This document shows, in pieces, positions 26,421 to 35,693 of a stretch of 64,000 nt of DNA (position 1 is its first letter; every line of letters begins with the position of its first letter). The stretch is taken from NCBI RefSeq assembly GCF_004197395.1, contig NZ_SELS01000040.1, positions 1 to 64,000 on the forward strand. The letters run 5' to 3'. The position numbers and the translations under genes are program-made. Source of the stretch: Paraburkholderia sp. UYCP14C (GTDB lineage Bacteria; Pseudomonadota; Gammaproteobacteria; Burkholderiales; Burkholderiaceae). Under the pieces are notes generated by a model that was not told the DNA's origin, did not search any database, and saw nothing but the letters and a program-made list of their open reading frames with translations.

Positions 26421-26810
26421 GTCAAATCTCCTTCGTTAGAGTTATTTGTTCGATTCGGGCAGCCCCAGGCGACGAACCGCCAACTCCCCGCTCCCGCCAC
26501 GCCAACTCCCCGCTCCCGCCACGCCAGCGCACACGTACCCGCGTGCGCGAGTGTCGTCGCAGCGTCCTGCCCGGGCGGGAGAAACGCGCGTTCAAAAGCC
26601 GCCATCTGACGACACTTACGTGATGCTCGCCCCGAGGCCCGGGTTTCGATCAAAAGTCGAATACCTCACTGGGCACCAGCAATGGGCGCGCTCGGACGCC
26701 CCATGCGAGGCGCCGGCGATTATATGAAACCCGCGATGTTTTAAGAATATTTGAACAAGAAACTCATATCTTGGGAAATTCGAAGCTCCCGCAGCGTACC
26801 GGTCAGCCGC
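26421..26810. other. Intergenic region carrying a tandem repeat
   Basis: About 390 bases between porin and MFS genes. The only distinct feature is a 22-bp unit repeated twice at 26478-26521. No gene is supported. Confidence 0.5.
26478..26521. repeat. Two exact tandem copies of a 22-bp unit
   Basis: The unit begins CGCCAACTCCCCGCTCCCGC; copies are at 26478-26499 and 26500-26521, followed by the first five bases of a third. It lies in the 5' region of the MFS gene and may simply be replication slippage. Confidence 0.85.
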
Positions 26811-28028
26811 TCAGAAGTTCGCGCGAACGCCCGCCATGATCGCAAGTTGCCGATTCGAGTTGCTATTCACCAGATTCGGAATCTGCGCGTAATTGGCAGC
26901 CCCGCCCGTCGCCGGATCCACCCCGAGCCCCGCACCCGACGCCTTCTGCGCGATGCCGACTGCGTACAACGCAGTTCGCTTCGACAGCGAGTATGTCGTG
27001 CCGAGATTCAGTTGGTGAAAGCGCGACGAGCTGCCTCCGCCGATCCGCACGTTGTTGAAGATATAGGCCGCGCCTAACGCCCACTCGGGCGTCAGGTTGT
27101 ACACGGTATTGAGCTCGGCTATATCGAACGACGCGGTCGCGCCTTCGGGACGCGCGGCACTCGCGAAGTACGCACTGTCCTCGAGGCGTGTATGCGTGTA
27201 GACGAGCGCGACAGTCGCTTTGCCCAATGCTACCGAACCGCCGGCGCCGAACGCTTTGATCGCGCGGGCACCCTGCAGTTTGCAATACATCGCCGCGGCA
27301 TTGCTGCATGCGAAATCGCCGATATAGCCGTTCGCGCCGCCGAGCGCCGCGTTCAACGGATCATTCAGCGTCATGTATCCGGCGCTGAGCGAAACCGGGC
27401 CGTGGTTATAGGCGGCGGCGAGCGCATAGCCGCGCCGCTCGCTGAAGTCGCCCGCCTGGCCGCCGAAGCTGAAAGTGCCGCCGAACGTGAAGCCGCCGAA
27501 ATCCGCGCTCGTGAATTTGACCGCGTTGTTCATGTTGAACGCTTCGTTCAGATTGTCGACGTCGCCGAAATGCGATCCGTACATGGTCGCCCACGATGTG
27601 CTCGATACATAGGCGCCAAGAAAATCCGAATATGAATCATATTGCCGCCCGAAGCTCAGTGTGCCAAACCGATCATCGCGCACACCGACCCACGCCTGGC
27701 GGTCGAACAGCGAGCCGCTTTGCAGCATCGCGCCATTGCCGATCAGAAACTGATTCTCCAGCGTGAACATCGTCTTCAGGCCGCCACCGAGGTCCTCGAC
27801 GCCCATCAAGCCCCAGCGCGACGGCACGAGGTTACCGCCGCCGATCTGCACGTTATGGCCGCTGTGGACCGCGCCGCTCGCATCCGTTACCTGCTCGTTG
27901 GTGGTATAGATGACGCCGGCATCGACGGTTCCGTACAGCGTGACGCTACTCTGCGCGCTGGCTTGCTGGGCGCCCAGCGCGACCAGCATTGCGCATGACA
28001 ATGTAGACAGCGGAATGTGCTTTTTCAT
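26811..28028 (-). CDS. Outer-membrane general porin
   Basis: A 405-residue trimeric porin of the Burkholderia/Neisseria type. The signal peptide ends ASA-QSSVTLYG, followed by repeated beta-strand motifs (MGVEDLGGGLKTMFTLENQF, FGRQYDSYSDFLGAY, NNAVKFTSADFGGFTFGGTFSFGG) and the C-terminal Phe (GVRANF) needed for outer-membrane assembly. It would allow small solutes to enter. It is followed by an ACS-type carrier and preceded by a cupin and an amino-acid permease on the same strand. A second porin of this family is at 39919-41121. Confidence 0.92.
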   Translation of the reverse strand: MKKHIPLSTLSCAMLVALGAQQASAQSSVTLYGTVDAGVIYTTNEQVTDASGAVHSGHNVQIGGGNLVPSRWGLMGVEDLGGGLKTMFTLENQFLIGNGAMLQSGSLFDRQAWVGVRDDRFGTLSFGRQYDSYSDFLGAYVSSTSWATMYGSHFGDVDNLNEAFNMNNAVKFTSADFGGFTFGGTFSFGGQAGDFSERRGYALAAAYNHGPVSLSAGYMTLNDPLNAALGGANGYIGDFACSNAAAMYCKLQGARAIKAFGAGGSVALGKATVALVYTHTRLEDSAYFASAARPEGATASFDIAELNTVYNLTPEWALGAAYIFNNVRIGGGSSSRFHQLNLGTTYSLSKRTALYAVGIAQKASGAGLGVDPATGGAANYAQIPNLVNSNSNRQLAIMAGVRANF

Positions 28029-28172
28029 GGTGGCTTTCAGGAGTTAAGGACGTGCGTCGTCAGCGGCGGACCGCGTTGCGGCCACCGGGCTGACATAGGA
28101 AAGAAGGGACAACGGGCCGCGCGCCTGCGGCTGGCAGGAGCCCAGTGTTGGGTGCCGTGCGCGCTGTGCGTG

Positions 28173-28532
28173 CTAGGCGAGCGCCAGGTAGTGCTTGGTG
28201 AACGTATCGCTCAGGATCTGCCAGGAGATCGGCGCGCCCTTTTCGATAAACCAGCTATCGCCCGCCTTGTAGTGAACCGACTGGCCCGTATCGCGACGGG
28301 TCAACCTGCACTCGCCGTCGATCACCGTCGCATGCTCGTCGAACGGGTACGTCATGTCGAACTTGCCCTTCGTACAGGCGAAATAGCCTGCGCTGACAGG
28401 CGTGTGTGCGTCGCCGTGATGCGTGAGCCCAAAGACGAACACGTCCCCTTCGACGATCGTCGCCCCGAGATCCGCAATCGTGCCCCATGGCTCGAGCGCA
28501 GGCGGCTTCGCGCCCAGTTTGATGCTGTGCAT
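28173..28532 (-). CDS. Small cupin protein (DUF861/cupin_3 type), paralogue 1
   Basis: A 119-residue single-domain cupin. GDVFVFGLTHHGDAHTPVSAGYFACTKGKF and YPFDEHATVIDGECRLT form the first cupin motif, and YKAGDSWFIEKGAPISWQI the second. Family members are mostly uncharacterised enzymes or binding proteins found with amine or ureide catabolic genes. The start ATG 28532 has an excellent site (AGGAGAAACAC); the frame extends to 28703 without family similarity. It lies between the APC permease and the porin. It is clearly paralogous to the cupin at 33769-34137. Confidence 0.82.
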   Translation of the reverse strand: MHSIKLGAKPPALEPWGTIADLGATIVEGDVFVFGLTHHGDAHTPVSAGYFACTKGKFDMTYPFDEHATVIDGECRLTRRDTGQSVHYKAGDSWFIEKGAPISWQILSDTFTKHYLALA

Positions 28533-28659
28533 GTGTTTCTCCTGATGTGATCGACAGGGACCGCGGCCGCTTGCCCTGATTGAAGGCGCCCAGCCATTGC
28601 GCCCGTGACGGGATGTTTCGCCCGCCCGTGCAACTCGCCGACGCAATGACAGAGGTGAT

Positions 28660-30108
28660 TTACAGACGCGAGCTGCCCAGCCTGTCGAACACATGCCGGT
28701 CACGCGCCCTCAGCCGCAGCGCAGTCACGACGCCGGCCACCGCGAACACCGGCAGCAGCGCGGTCAGCCCGTACGAAAGCACCGGACCAGCGCCCGTCAG
28801 CAGAGGGAAGTTGACGATGGCCAGCACGAGCACGGCGAGAAGCGCGAGGCCCGAGACCAGCGGAAAGAACACCACGCGCAGCGCGCCTTCCTCGCGGCTT
28901 TTCAGGCTTGCGAAGAATGCGATCACAGCAGCGGAAGACAGCGCCATCAACGCAATGATGCAAAGCGTGGCGACGTTGGTGAGCCACGAGAACAACGTCA
29001 GCACAGGATCGGCATGCATCACGACGAACACCAGAACCACGACTGCCGCGATTGCCGATTGCCACAGCGAGCCGATATGCGGGCTGCTATGCGACGCGTG
29101 CGTGCGGCCCAGTGACGCCGGCAGCAGGCCCTCGCGTCCGCTCGCGTAGAAGTATCGCGAGGCCGAGTTGTGAAACGCGAGCAGACCCGCATACACGCTC
29201 GTGATGAACAGCACGCTCAAAGCCGCGGTCAGCGTGCTATTCGCGTAGTGGTCGGACAGCGAGTACATGAACGTCGTCGGATCCGAGAGCGCGCTCAGCG
29301 TCTTGACGATGTCCGCGCTGCCCGCGCCGATCACGATGCACCACAACGAAAACGCGTAAAAGCCGCCGATCAGAAGCACCGAAATGTACGTGGCGAGCGG
29401 CACGGTGCGCTTCGGGTCCTTTGCTTCCTCGCTGTAAATCGTCGTGGCTTCGAAGCCGATGAAGCTCGCGAAGCAGAACAGAAAACCGATCGCCGGCGTG
29501 CCGCTCAGAAATGTGCGTGGCTTGAATGAAACGAAATCGATGCCGTGTGCGCCGCCGGCCTTCAGGATCGCGACGTCCAGAATCAGGACCACGATGTATT
29601 CGCCGAACACCAGCAGCGACAGCACCTTCGCGGACAGATCGATCTGCCGGTAGCCGAGCACCGCGATGCTCAACATGGCAGCGAACGCGTACACCCACCA
29701 CGGCGCATCGATGCCGAAATGCGTACCGAGAAATCCCGAGCACACGGCACCAAACATCCCGTACAGGCCGATCTGCATCGCGTTGTAACCGAGCAGCGCG
29801 ATCAGCGCCGCCGCGCCGCCCGCTGTGCCGCCGAGCCCGCGCGCGGTGAATGCATAGAAGCCGCCCGCGTTGGTGATGTGACGCGACATCGCGGTGTACC
29901 CCGCGGCGAACATCAGCAGGATCGCCACGGTCGCGATGATTAGCGACGGGGTACCCGCGCCGTTGCCGAGCATGATGCCGATTGGGAAGCCCCCGGCAAT
30001 CGCGACGAGCGGTCCGGCCGCGGAGATGACAAAGAAAACGATAAAGCCTAGGCCGAGCGCGCCTTGGCGCAACTCGCTCGACGGCTTGGTTTCCAACGCG
30101 ACGCTCAT
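28660..30108 (-). CDS. APC-family amino acid/amine permease
   Basis: An inner-membrane permease of 482 residues with about twelve spans. LGLGFIVFFVISAAGPLVAIAGGFPIG is the glycine-rich first span of the APC superfamily, and FCFASFIGFEATTIYSEEAKDPKRTVPLATY is the consensus loop with conserved Glu. It would import an amino acid or amine for the neighbouring oxidase and aldehyde dehydrogenase. ATG 30108 is preceded by GGAGTGAGACCC; the GTG at 30117 lies inside that site and is rejected. Confidence 0.88.
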   Translation of the reverse strand: MSVALETKPSSELRQGALGLGFIVFFVISAAGPLVAIAGGFPIGIMLGNGAGTPSLIIATVAILLMFAAGYTAMSRHITNAGGFYAFTARGLGGTAGGAAALIALLGYNAMQIGLYGMFGAVCSGFLGTHFGIDAPWWVYAFAAMLSIAVLGYRQIDLSAKVLSLLVFGEYIVVLILDVAILKAGGAHGIDFVSFKPRTFLSGTPAIGFLFCFASFIGFEATTIYSEEAKDPKRTVPLATYISVLLIGGFYAFSLWCIVIGAGSADIVKTLSALSDPTTFMYSLSDHYANSTLTAALSVLFITSVYAGLLAFHNSASRYFYASGREGLLPASLGRTHASHSSPHIGSLWQSAIAAVVVLVFVVMHADPVLTLFSWLTNVATLCIIALMALSSAAVIAFFASLKSREEGALRVVFFPLVSGLALLAVLVLAIVNFPLLTGAGPVLSYGLTALLPVFAVAGVVTALRLRARDRHVFDRLGSSRL

Positions 30109-30404
30109 GGGTCTCACTCCAATTGATTTGACTGATCACGTCGAGCCGCGTACGACCCGATTGCACATCCGCGCGCGGCGCGGACGTTGCATCCGCTAAC
30201 GAATTGCAGCGGATGATTGCAATGTAGGGATTCAAAAAGATCTACCGGGAGCACAAATTGGCAATGAGACACAGGCATCGGGAAAACGACAGCGCGCGGC
30301 CTGATTGGCGAAAGAAATTCGCGCGCGTTTGAAAGCTGTCTGGAATATTCCGCGAGCGACATAGACGTTGCCGATGCGGAAGTGCGTTGTGGAAGAGAGT
30401 CCGC

Positions 30405-31343
30405 TCAGCTCTTGCGCGGCGTCTGCGAAGGCAGCTCGCCGAACAGATCGCGATACTCGCGCGCGAAGTAGCTGAGGTGAGTAAAGCCCCATCGCGCCGC
30501 TGCATCGCCGATCAGCAGCTCGGCGGCGTTGCTCGAGCGCAATAGCCGACGCACGGCATTGAGGCGGTACGAGCGCAGATACTCGACCGGCGTGACGTTG
30601 GCGACGCGCTGGAAGCTCGTCTGCAACGTACGACGGCTGCAACGCAACATCGCGCACAGATCGAGCACGGTGACCGGTTCCTCCGCGTACTCGTGCAAAA
30701 AACGTTCGCAGCGGCGGACGATGTCGCTATACGTGGCGTGCGTGAGATCGCGCGAATTGCCGGTCGCGGCTTCGACGAGCGCGAGCAGCACGCTCATCAC
30801 TTCGTGTTGAAACCGGCGATCCGACTCGACTGAAGAGAGCCGGTCCTCCGTGGCTTGCATCGCGTCGAGAAAAGGCACGAGGTGCAACTGAAGGACGGCG
30901 GCGGCTGACTCGGGCACCTGCAAGACGCTTTGCGTCAGCTTACTGACCGCGCTTTCGTCGACGGTATCGCTGACGAGTTGCTCCATCAGCCCGGAAGGCA
31001 GACTCACGCCGATGTAGTGCATCGACTCGGGCGTGTGGAGATGAAACTCTTCGCCCGGCCCCAGCAGCATCAGCGGGAAGCCGGCGATATGCTGCCCCTG
31101 GAAAGTCCCGGTCGATAAACCGTACAACGGCACCGCGATCGACGAAAAGCCTTCCGGCGATACGCCGGCCTGCGCGATCCGCCGGTTGGTCGATTCACGA
31201 AAGAACTGGAAATTGTCGTCGCTCGCCTGCACGAGTGTGCTTTCGAATCGTCCCGGCGTTATCTGGTGGTACACCTGTTCCCACCCACTCACCGCAAGTG
31301 AATGGTCGTGCACGTCGTCGAGCGCGCTGACCCTGAACTCCAT
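30405..31343 (-). CDS. AraC-family transcriptional regulator
   Basis: A 312-residue regulator with an N-terminal sensory domain (to about 200) and the C-terminal double helix-turn-helix: VLDLCAMLRCSRRTLQTSFQRVANVTPVEYLRSYRLNAVRRLL and then IGDAAARWGFTHLSYFAREYRDLFGELPSQTP. It belongs to the EutR/FeaR-like group. The start has a good site (AGGGAGACATAG). It sits between the permease and the aldehyde dehydrogenase, all on the minus strand, and probably activates this amine-catabolic set. The gap after it (30109-30404) holds no gene. Confidence 0.88.
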   Translation of the reverse strand: MEFRVSALDDVHDHSLAVSGWEQVYHQITPGRFESTLVQASDDNFQFFRESTNRRIAQAGVSPEGFSSIAVPLYGLSTGTFQGQHIAGFPLMLLGPGEEFHLHTPESMHYIGVSLPSGLMEQLVSDTVDESAVSKLTQSVLQVPESAAAVLQLHLVPFLDAMQATEDRLSSVESDRRFQHEVMSVLLALVEAATGNSRDLTHATYSDIVRRCERFLHEYAEEPVTVLDLCAMLRCSRRTLQTSFQRVANVTPVEYLRSYRLNAVRRLLRSSNAAELLIGDAAARWGFTHLSYFAREYRDLFGELPSQTPRKS

Positions 31344-31494
31344 CTATGTCTCCCTGCAGCGGCGCTCCGGGACCTGTCAATTCGTCCCGGAGCGCCGCCA
31401 TACGCCATTGACCCAAGGATAGCAGCGCCGGCTTTGTTTGGCGCAATGGCCTTCCGCAACGGGGGAACGACACCAGTGGCGAGCCGGCGCGCCG

Positions 31495-32994
31495 TCAATG
31501 GGCAATGCATACGGACTTGGTTTCGGTGAACGCGTCGATCGCGTGCTTGCCGAATTCACGCCCCATGCCCGACTGCTTCATGCCGCCGAACGGCATGCCG
31601 GGATCGAGCGGCACGTGCGAGTTGACCCAGACCGTTCCCGCATCGATGTCCCGCACGAGGTTCATCGTGGCGCGCAGATCGTTGGTCCACAGGCTCGCCG
31701 CAAGGCCGTAAGGCGAATCGTTGGCGAGCCGCAGTGCTTCGGCGGGATCGTCGAAGGGAACGAGAGCAAGGACCGGACCGAACACTTCGTCGCGGATGAT
31801 CGCCGCGTCGTGCGGAACGTCGCCGATGACCGTCGGGCGCACATAGTAACCCGCGCCTTCCACCGGCGTGCCGCCCGCCAGAAAACGCAGCCCGGCATGC
31901 TTCGCCTGCGCGATATGCTGCTCGACGCGCGCGCGATGATGACTCGACACCAGCGGGTTGATCTGCGCGGACGGATCGAGGCCCGGACCCAGCGTCATCG
32001 CGTTGGCGATGTCGGCGAGACCGTCGGCGATCTGCCGGTACTTGCTGCGATGCACGTAGATGCGCGAGACCGCCGCGCAGACCTGCCCCTGGTTCAGGAA
32101 CCCGCCCGCGAGCGCGCCCTGCACCGCCTGATCGACGTCGACATCGGCCAGCATGATGGCCGGATTCTTACCGCCCAGTTCAAGCGAGAAGCGCGTCATG
32201 TTCTGCACCGCGGCCGCGCCGACCAGCTTGCCGGTTGGCGTCGAGCCGGTGAACGAGATCTTGCTGATGCCCGGATGCGCGGCGAGCGCCGCGCCGCATT
32301 CGCGTGCGCCGGTGACCACGTTGAACACGCCCGTCGGGACACCCGCTTCGATCGCCAGCTCGGCGAGCCGCAGCGCTGTCAGCGGTGTCTCCGGGGATGG
32401 CTTGATGACGATCGTGCAGCCGGCCGCGAGCGCCGGAATCAGCTTCCAGATCGCGATCATCAGCGGGAAATTCCACGGCACGATGCCCGCGACGACGCCC
32501 ACCGGCTCCTTGCGCGTGAAGGCGCTATAGCGAGCGCCCGGCGGAAACGGAATCGACACGTCGAGCGTCTCGCCGGTGATCTTGGTGGTCCAGCCTGCCA
32601 TGTAACGCACGTATTCGATGCTGGCGCCGACTTCGATCGCGCGCGCGATGTTGATCGATTTGCCCTGGTTCAATGTTTCGAGCTGCGCGAGTTCTTCCGC
32701 GTGTCGTTCAATCACGTCCGCCAGACGCAGCAGAATGCGCTCGCGATCCGCCGGACGCAGACCGCTCCATACCCGCAGGTCGAATGCCTGTCGCGCGCTG
32801 GATACCGCGCGATCGACGTCCTGCGCATCGGCGTCCGGCACGGTAGTGAGAACTTCGCCGGTCGCGGGATTGAACACATCGAGCCGGCGCGGCGAGTGCG
32901 CCGGCTGCGCACTACCGTCGATGAAAAGACCCAGGTCACGGGCCAGGAATTGGTTGACGGCTTCGCTAACGACGACATTCGCAACGGTATTCAT
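31495..32994 (-). CDS. NAD(P)-dependent aldehyde dehydrogenase
   Basis: A 499-residue cytoplasmic enzyme. It has the ALDH landmarks PWNFPLMIAIWKLIPALAAG, ISFTGSTPTGKLVG for NAD binding, SLELGGKNPAIMLADVD with the general-base Glu, NQGQVCAAVSRIYV with the catalytic Cys, and the late DEVFGPVLALVPFD. It resembles the PuuC, betaine-aldehyde and phenylacetaldehyde dehydrogenase branch, oxidising an aldehyde to an acid. ATG 32994 (MNTVANVVV) is chosen over the longer frame from 33042. The FAD amine oxidase upstream on the same strand is a likely source of its substrate. Confidence 0.9.
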   Translation of the reverse strand: MNTVANVVVSEAVNQFLARDLGLFIDGSAQPAHSPRRLDVFNPATGEVLTTVPDADAQDVDRAVSSARQAFDLRVWSGLRPADRERILLRLADVIERHAEELAQLETLNQGKSINIARAIEVGASIEYVRYMAGWTTKITGETLDVSIPFPPGARYSAFTRKEPVGVVAGIVPWNFPLMIAIWKLIPALAAGCTIVIKPSPETPLTALRLAELAIEAGVPTGVFNVVTGARECGAALAAHPGISKISFTGSTPTGKLVGAAAVQNMTRFSLELGGKNPAIMLADVDVDQAVQGALAGGFLNQGQVCAAVSRIYVHRSKYRQIADGLADIANAMTLGPGLDPSAQINPLVSSHHRARVEQHIAQAKHAGLRFLAGGTPVEGAGYYVRPTVIGDVPHDAAIIRDEVFGPVLALVPFDDPAEALRLANDSPYGLAASLWTNDLRATMNLVRDIDAGTVWVNSHVPLDPGMPFGGMKQSGMGREFGKHAIDAFTETKSVCIAH

Positions 32995-33208
32995 TGAATC
33001 TCTCTCGTGGCTAAGGGGTGGCGGCCCGTCCGCAGCCAGCACGCGGGTCCGCGCGGCACGCTCACCGAAACACCACTGCGAGTCTGTGCGCGGGCGGCGG
33101 GTGAGCTAATTAGAGGACTGTAAGCAGGCCGGTTTTTCCGCGTTAGCGCAAATCGGCATCGTCGCCGGGATTACGGGCAAACCCCGAGCCGAAATGCCCG
33201 AGACAGCG

Positions 33209-33670
33209 CTAGCGGGCGAGCGTGTCCGTGGCCGCGGCGCAACCAATGCACTGCTCGAACGACAGCCGCTCGCCGAACGGCCGGTGCGGCAGCAGCACGG
33301 CTTCAGCGGCGTTGATCTGCATCAGCAGCGCGAAGCGGCGCCCATCGTCGTGCGCGACGATCGCGCAGTTCGCGTTGACGAAGCCGTTCTTGAAGCGGGG
33401 GTCGACCGAGACGATGTCGGGCTCGTCATGCAGCCCCACGCAACAGGCCGCATCGACGATATTCCAGCAGTCCGGCAGCCTCAGAAGAATGTCCGACACG
33501 TCTTCCTCGCGCGAGATCACGGCCGCGACCGCGCAGGGCCGGCGACGGAACCAGCCAGCAGCGCCGGCGGGTTCCACCTGGACGGCCGCAACCGAGAACA
33601 GCAACAGCTCGCCACCATCGGCTCGCTGCGCAAGCTCGGCGTAAGCGGCGATGGCGTGAGCGTCATCCAT
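33209..33670 (-). CDS. Hypothetical protein in the amine-oxidation cluster
   Basis: A 153-residue protein I do not recognise. From ATG 33670 the sequence is acidic and compact, with three Cys in DCWNIVDAACCVG and a conserved-looking FKNGFVNANCAIVAHDDGRRFALLMQINAAEAVLLPHRPFG. There is no signal peptide or membrane span. It lies 98 bases after the cupin gene and before the aldehyde dehydrogenase on the same strand, so it is likely part of that operon. Codon use agrees with neighbours. A small accessory or DUF protein is the best description. Confidence 0.6.
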   Translation of the reverse strand: MDDAHAIAAYAELAQRADGGELLLFSVAAVQVEPAGAAGWFRRRPCAVAAVISREEDVSDILLRLPDCWNIVDAACCVGLHDEPDIVSVDPRFKNGFVNANCAIVAHDDGRRFALLMQINAAEAVLLPHRPFGERLSFEQCIGCAAATDTLAR

Positions 33671-33768
33671 TGTCGAGGGCACCTCGTTGCAGGCGCTTTT
33701 TCGCACGCATTGAGTCAGTGGACTCGCCAGCCGGTCTATTGAACACCTGCACGCGCATGGCGCCCAGG

Positions 33769-34137
33769 TCAGACGAAAGCGAGGTAGTGCTTCGTGAAGC
33801 TGTCGCCGATGACTTCCCACACGGTCGGGGTGCCCTTCTTGACGAACCACGAATCGCCGGATTTGAAATGACGCGTTTCACCCGTCGACTCATCGGTAAT
33901 TCTGACTTCCCCGCTGACCAGCGTGGCCTGCTCGCTGAACGGATAAACCAGCCGGAACTTACCCTTGGACGTGCCGAAGTACGCCGCCGAGATCGGCTCG
34001 GTCGGGCTGCCGTGGGTGAATTTGCCGAATGCCTGCACGTCGCCGCCCTCGAGGATTTCCCCGCCGATACCCGCGAGGCTGCCCCACGAATCGAGTTCGG
34101 AAATGGCGACGCCCTTCCTGATTTCGATCAGACCCAT
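33769..34137 (-). CDS. Small cupin protein (DUF861/cupin_3 type), paralogue 2
   Basis: A 122-residue single-domain cupin with FGKFTHGSPTEPISAAYFGTSKGKF, YPFSEQATLVSGEVRIT and KSGDSWFVKKGTPTVWEV, ending FTKHYLAFV. Paralogue 1 at 28173-28532 shares the same layout and ends FTKHYLALA, so the two come from one duplication. ATG 34137 (MGLIEI) has GGAG at good distance; the longer start at 34152 lacks a site. It directly follows the FAD oxidase gene. Confidence 0.82.
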   Translation of the reverse strand: MGLIEIRKGVAISELDSWGSLAGIGGEILEGGDVQAFGKFTHGSPTEPISAAYFGTSKGKFRLVYPFSEQATLVSGEVRITDESTGETRHFKSGDSWFVKKGTPTVWEVIGDSFTKHYLAFV

Positions 34138-34170
34138 GTTGTGATTCTCCATTGAAGTAAATTGAAACGA

Positions 34171-35475
34171 TCAGCGACGGCCGTGCCAGTAGCCGGACGT
34201 CTGATGCATGACCTTGCCGAGCGTGACCAGCAGCGCGCGGTAGCGATCCTTTCCTTCGATCGTCGCCCGAGGGATCGAGCTGACGAGCCGATACCGCTCG
34301 GATCCGCCGAGAATGCCTTCGCCGAGAATCTTGCAGATGATCTGACTCGGCGTGACGCCGAAGCCCGAATACCCCTGCACGAAAAACGCGTTCGGCCGGC
34401 CCGGCAGCGTGCCGATCTGCGGAAACAGATTGAGTGTCGAAGCCATCGGACCGCCCCACGCGAGGTCGATCTTCACGTCTTTCAAATACGGAAACACCTC
34501 GAGCATCAGGCGGCGGTTCCACGCTTTCAGATCGCTCGGGATGTGCTCGACCAGCGATGTCGACGAGCCGAACAGCAGCCGGTTCTCGTTGGTCACGCGG
34601 TAGTAATTGATCACCGGCCGGATGTCGGAATACGCGCCGTGAATCGGACTGATACGGCGGATCAATTCATCGCTCAGCGGCTCGGTCATCGAGTTGTACG
34701 CATACACGTTGATCGTGCTGCGATGCAACTCCGGTTCGATGCCGTTGTTGAAGCCGTCGCACGCCCAGACCAGCTTGCGCGCCGTCACGCTGCCCTTGGC
34801 GGTGCGCACGGTGATCCGGTCGCCGTAGCGCACTTCGAGCGCGGGGCTGTATTCGAAGATCTTGGTGCCGTAAATTTCGCTGACCGCCTTCGCTTCGCCG
34901 AGCAGCAGATTCAGCGAGTGCACGTGGCCGCCGCCCATGTGCAACAAGCCGGCCTGATAGACTTCCGAGCCGACGATGTCCTGCACTTCCTTGCCCTCGA
35001 CGTAGCGAATCTCATGCGGCGAGCGCAGCGACTTGAAGTCTTTTTCCCAGTTGCGCAGCGTCTTCGCCTGACGGCCGTTGTAGGCCATATAGCCATAGCC
35101 GCTGCAGAAGTCGGCGTCGATGTTGTATTTGGCAATCCGCTCGCGCATGATCTGCGGGCCGAGATCGCTGAGCGCGAAAATCGCCTGCAGCCCGTCGTCG
35201 CCGACGTCCTTCTTGATCGCATCGAGGTCGTGACCGATACCGGCCATCACCTGCCCTCCGTTGCGGCCGGTGCCGCCGAAGCCCAGGTAACGCGCTTCGA
35301 GCACGACGACATCCGTCACGCCCTGTTCTGCAAGCTCCAAAGCCGTATGGATGCCGGAAAACCCACCGCCGATGATCACGACTTCGGCCTGGATATCGTC
35401 CTCGAGAGACGGGAAGCTCAGTTCGTACTTCTTCGTGGCCGTGTAGTAGGTAGCCGTTTCATCTGCATGCATCAT
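34171..35475 (-). CDS. FAD-dependent amine oxidase, PuuB-like
   Basis: A 434-residue flavoprotein of the DAO (glycine oxidase/gamma-glutamylputrescine oxidase) family. VVIIGGGFSGIHTALELAEQG is the dinucleotide fold, and LEARYLGFGGTGRNGGQVMAGIGHDL follows the pattern of PuuB. Near the end FFVQGYSGFGVTPSQIICKILGE is the second FAD contact. It would oxidise an amine or N-alkyl amino acid to an aldehyde, ammonia and peroxide in the cytoplasm. ATG 35475 with AGAGG upstream is used; ATG 35493 is the longer option. No glutamylputrescine synthetase is nearby, so the true substrate is open. Confidence 0.85.
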   Translation of the reverse strand: MMHADETATYYTATKKYELSFPSLEDDIQAEVVIIGGGFSGIHTALELAEQGVTDVVVLEARYLGFGGTGRNGGQVMAGIGHDLDAIKKDVGDDGLQAIFALSDLGPQIMRERIAKYNIDADFCSGYGYMAYNGRQAKTLRNWEKDFKSLRSPHEIRYVEGKEVQDIVGSEVYQAGLLHMGGGHVHSLNLLLGEAKAVSEIYGTKIFEYSPALEVRYGDRITVRTAKGSVTARKLVWACDGFNNGIEPELHRSTINVYAYNSMTEPLSDELIRRISPIHGAYSDIRPVINYYRVTNENRLLFGSSTSLVEHIPSDLKAWNRRLMLEVFPYLKDVKIDLAWGGPMASTLNLFPQIGTLPGRPNAFFVQGYSGFGVTPSQIICKILGEGILGGSERYRLVSSIPRATIEGKDRYRALLVTLGKVMHQTSGYWHGRR

Positions 35476-35693
35476 GTGCCTCTGAAGTGACATCGCAGCC
35501 GGGACTTACTGGTCGGTCGACGTTGCGTCGCCGCATTCCAGCCGGTTGCCGATGACCCATTGTCTGCGTGCAATATTCGGGCAGTGAGCACAAATCGGCA
35601 AAACAGGGGGCACTGCGCAAGAACGTGATGGGCAGAAGAAGTCAGGCGATAAAAGCAACCGGCGCAAGTTCCAACTTCGTCGTGCCGCCGCTC

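Noticed and set aside
26478-26526. Possible CRISPR-like or direct-repeat array
   Set aside because: Copies are immediately adjacent without spacers, so it is a simple tandem duplication.
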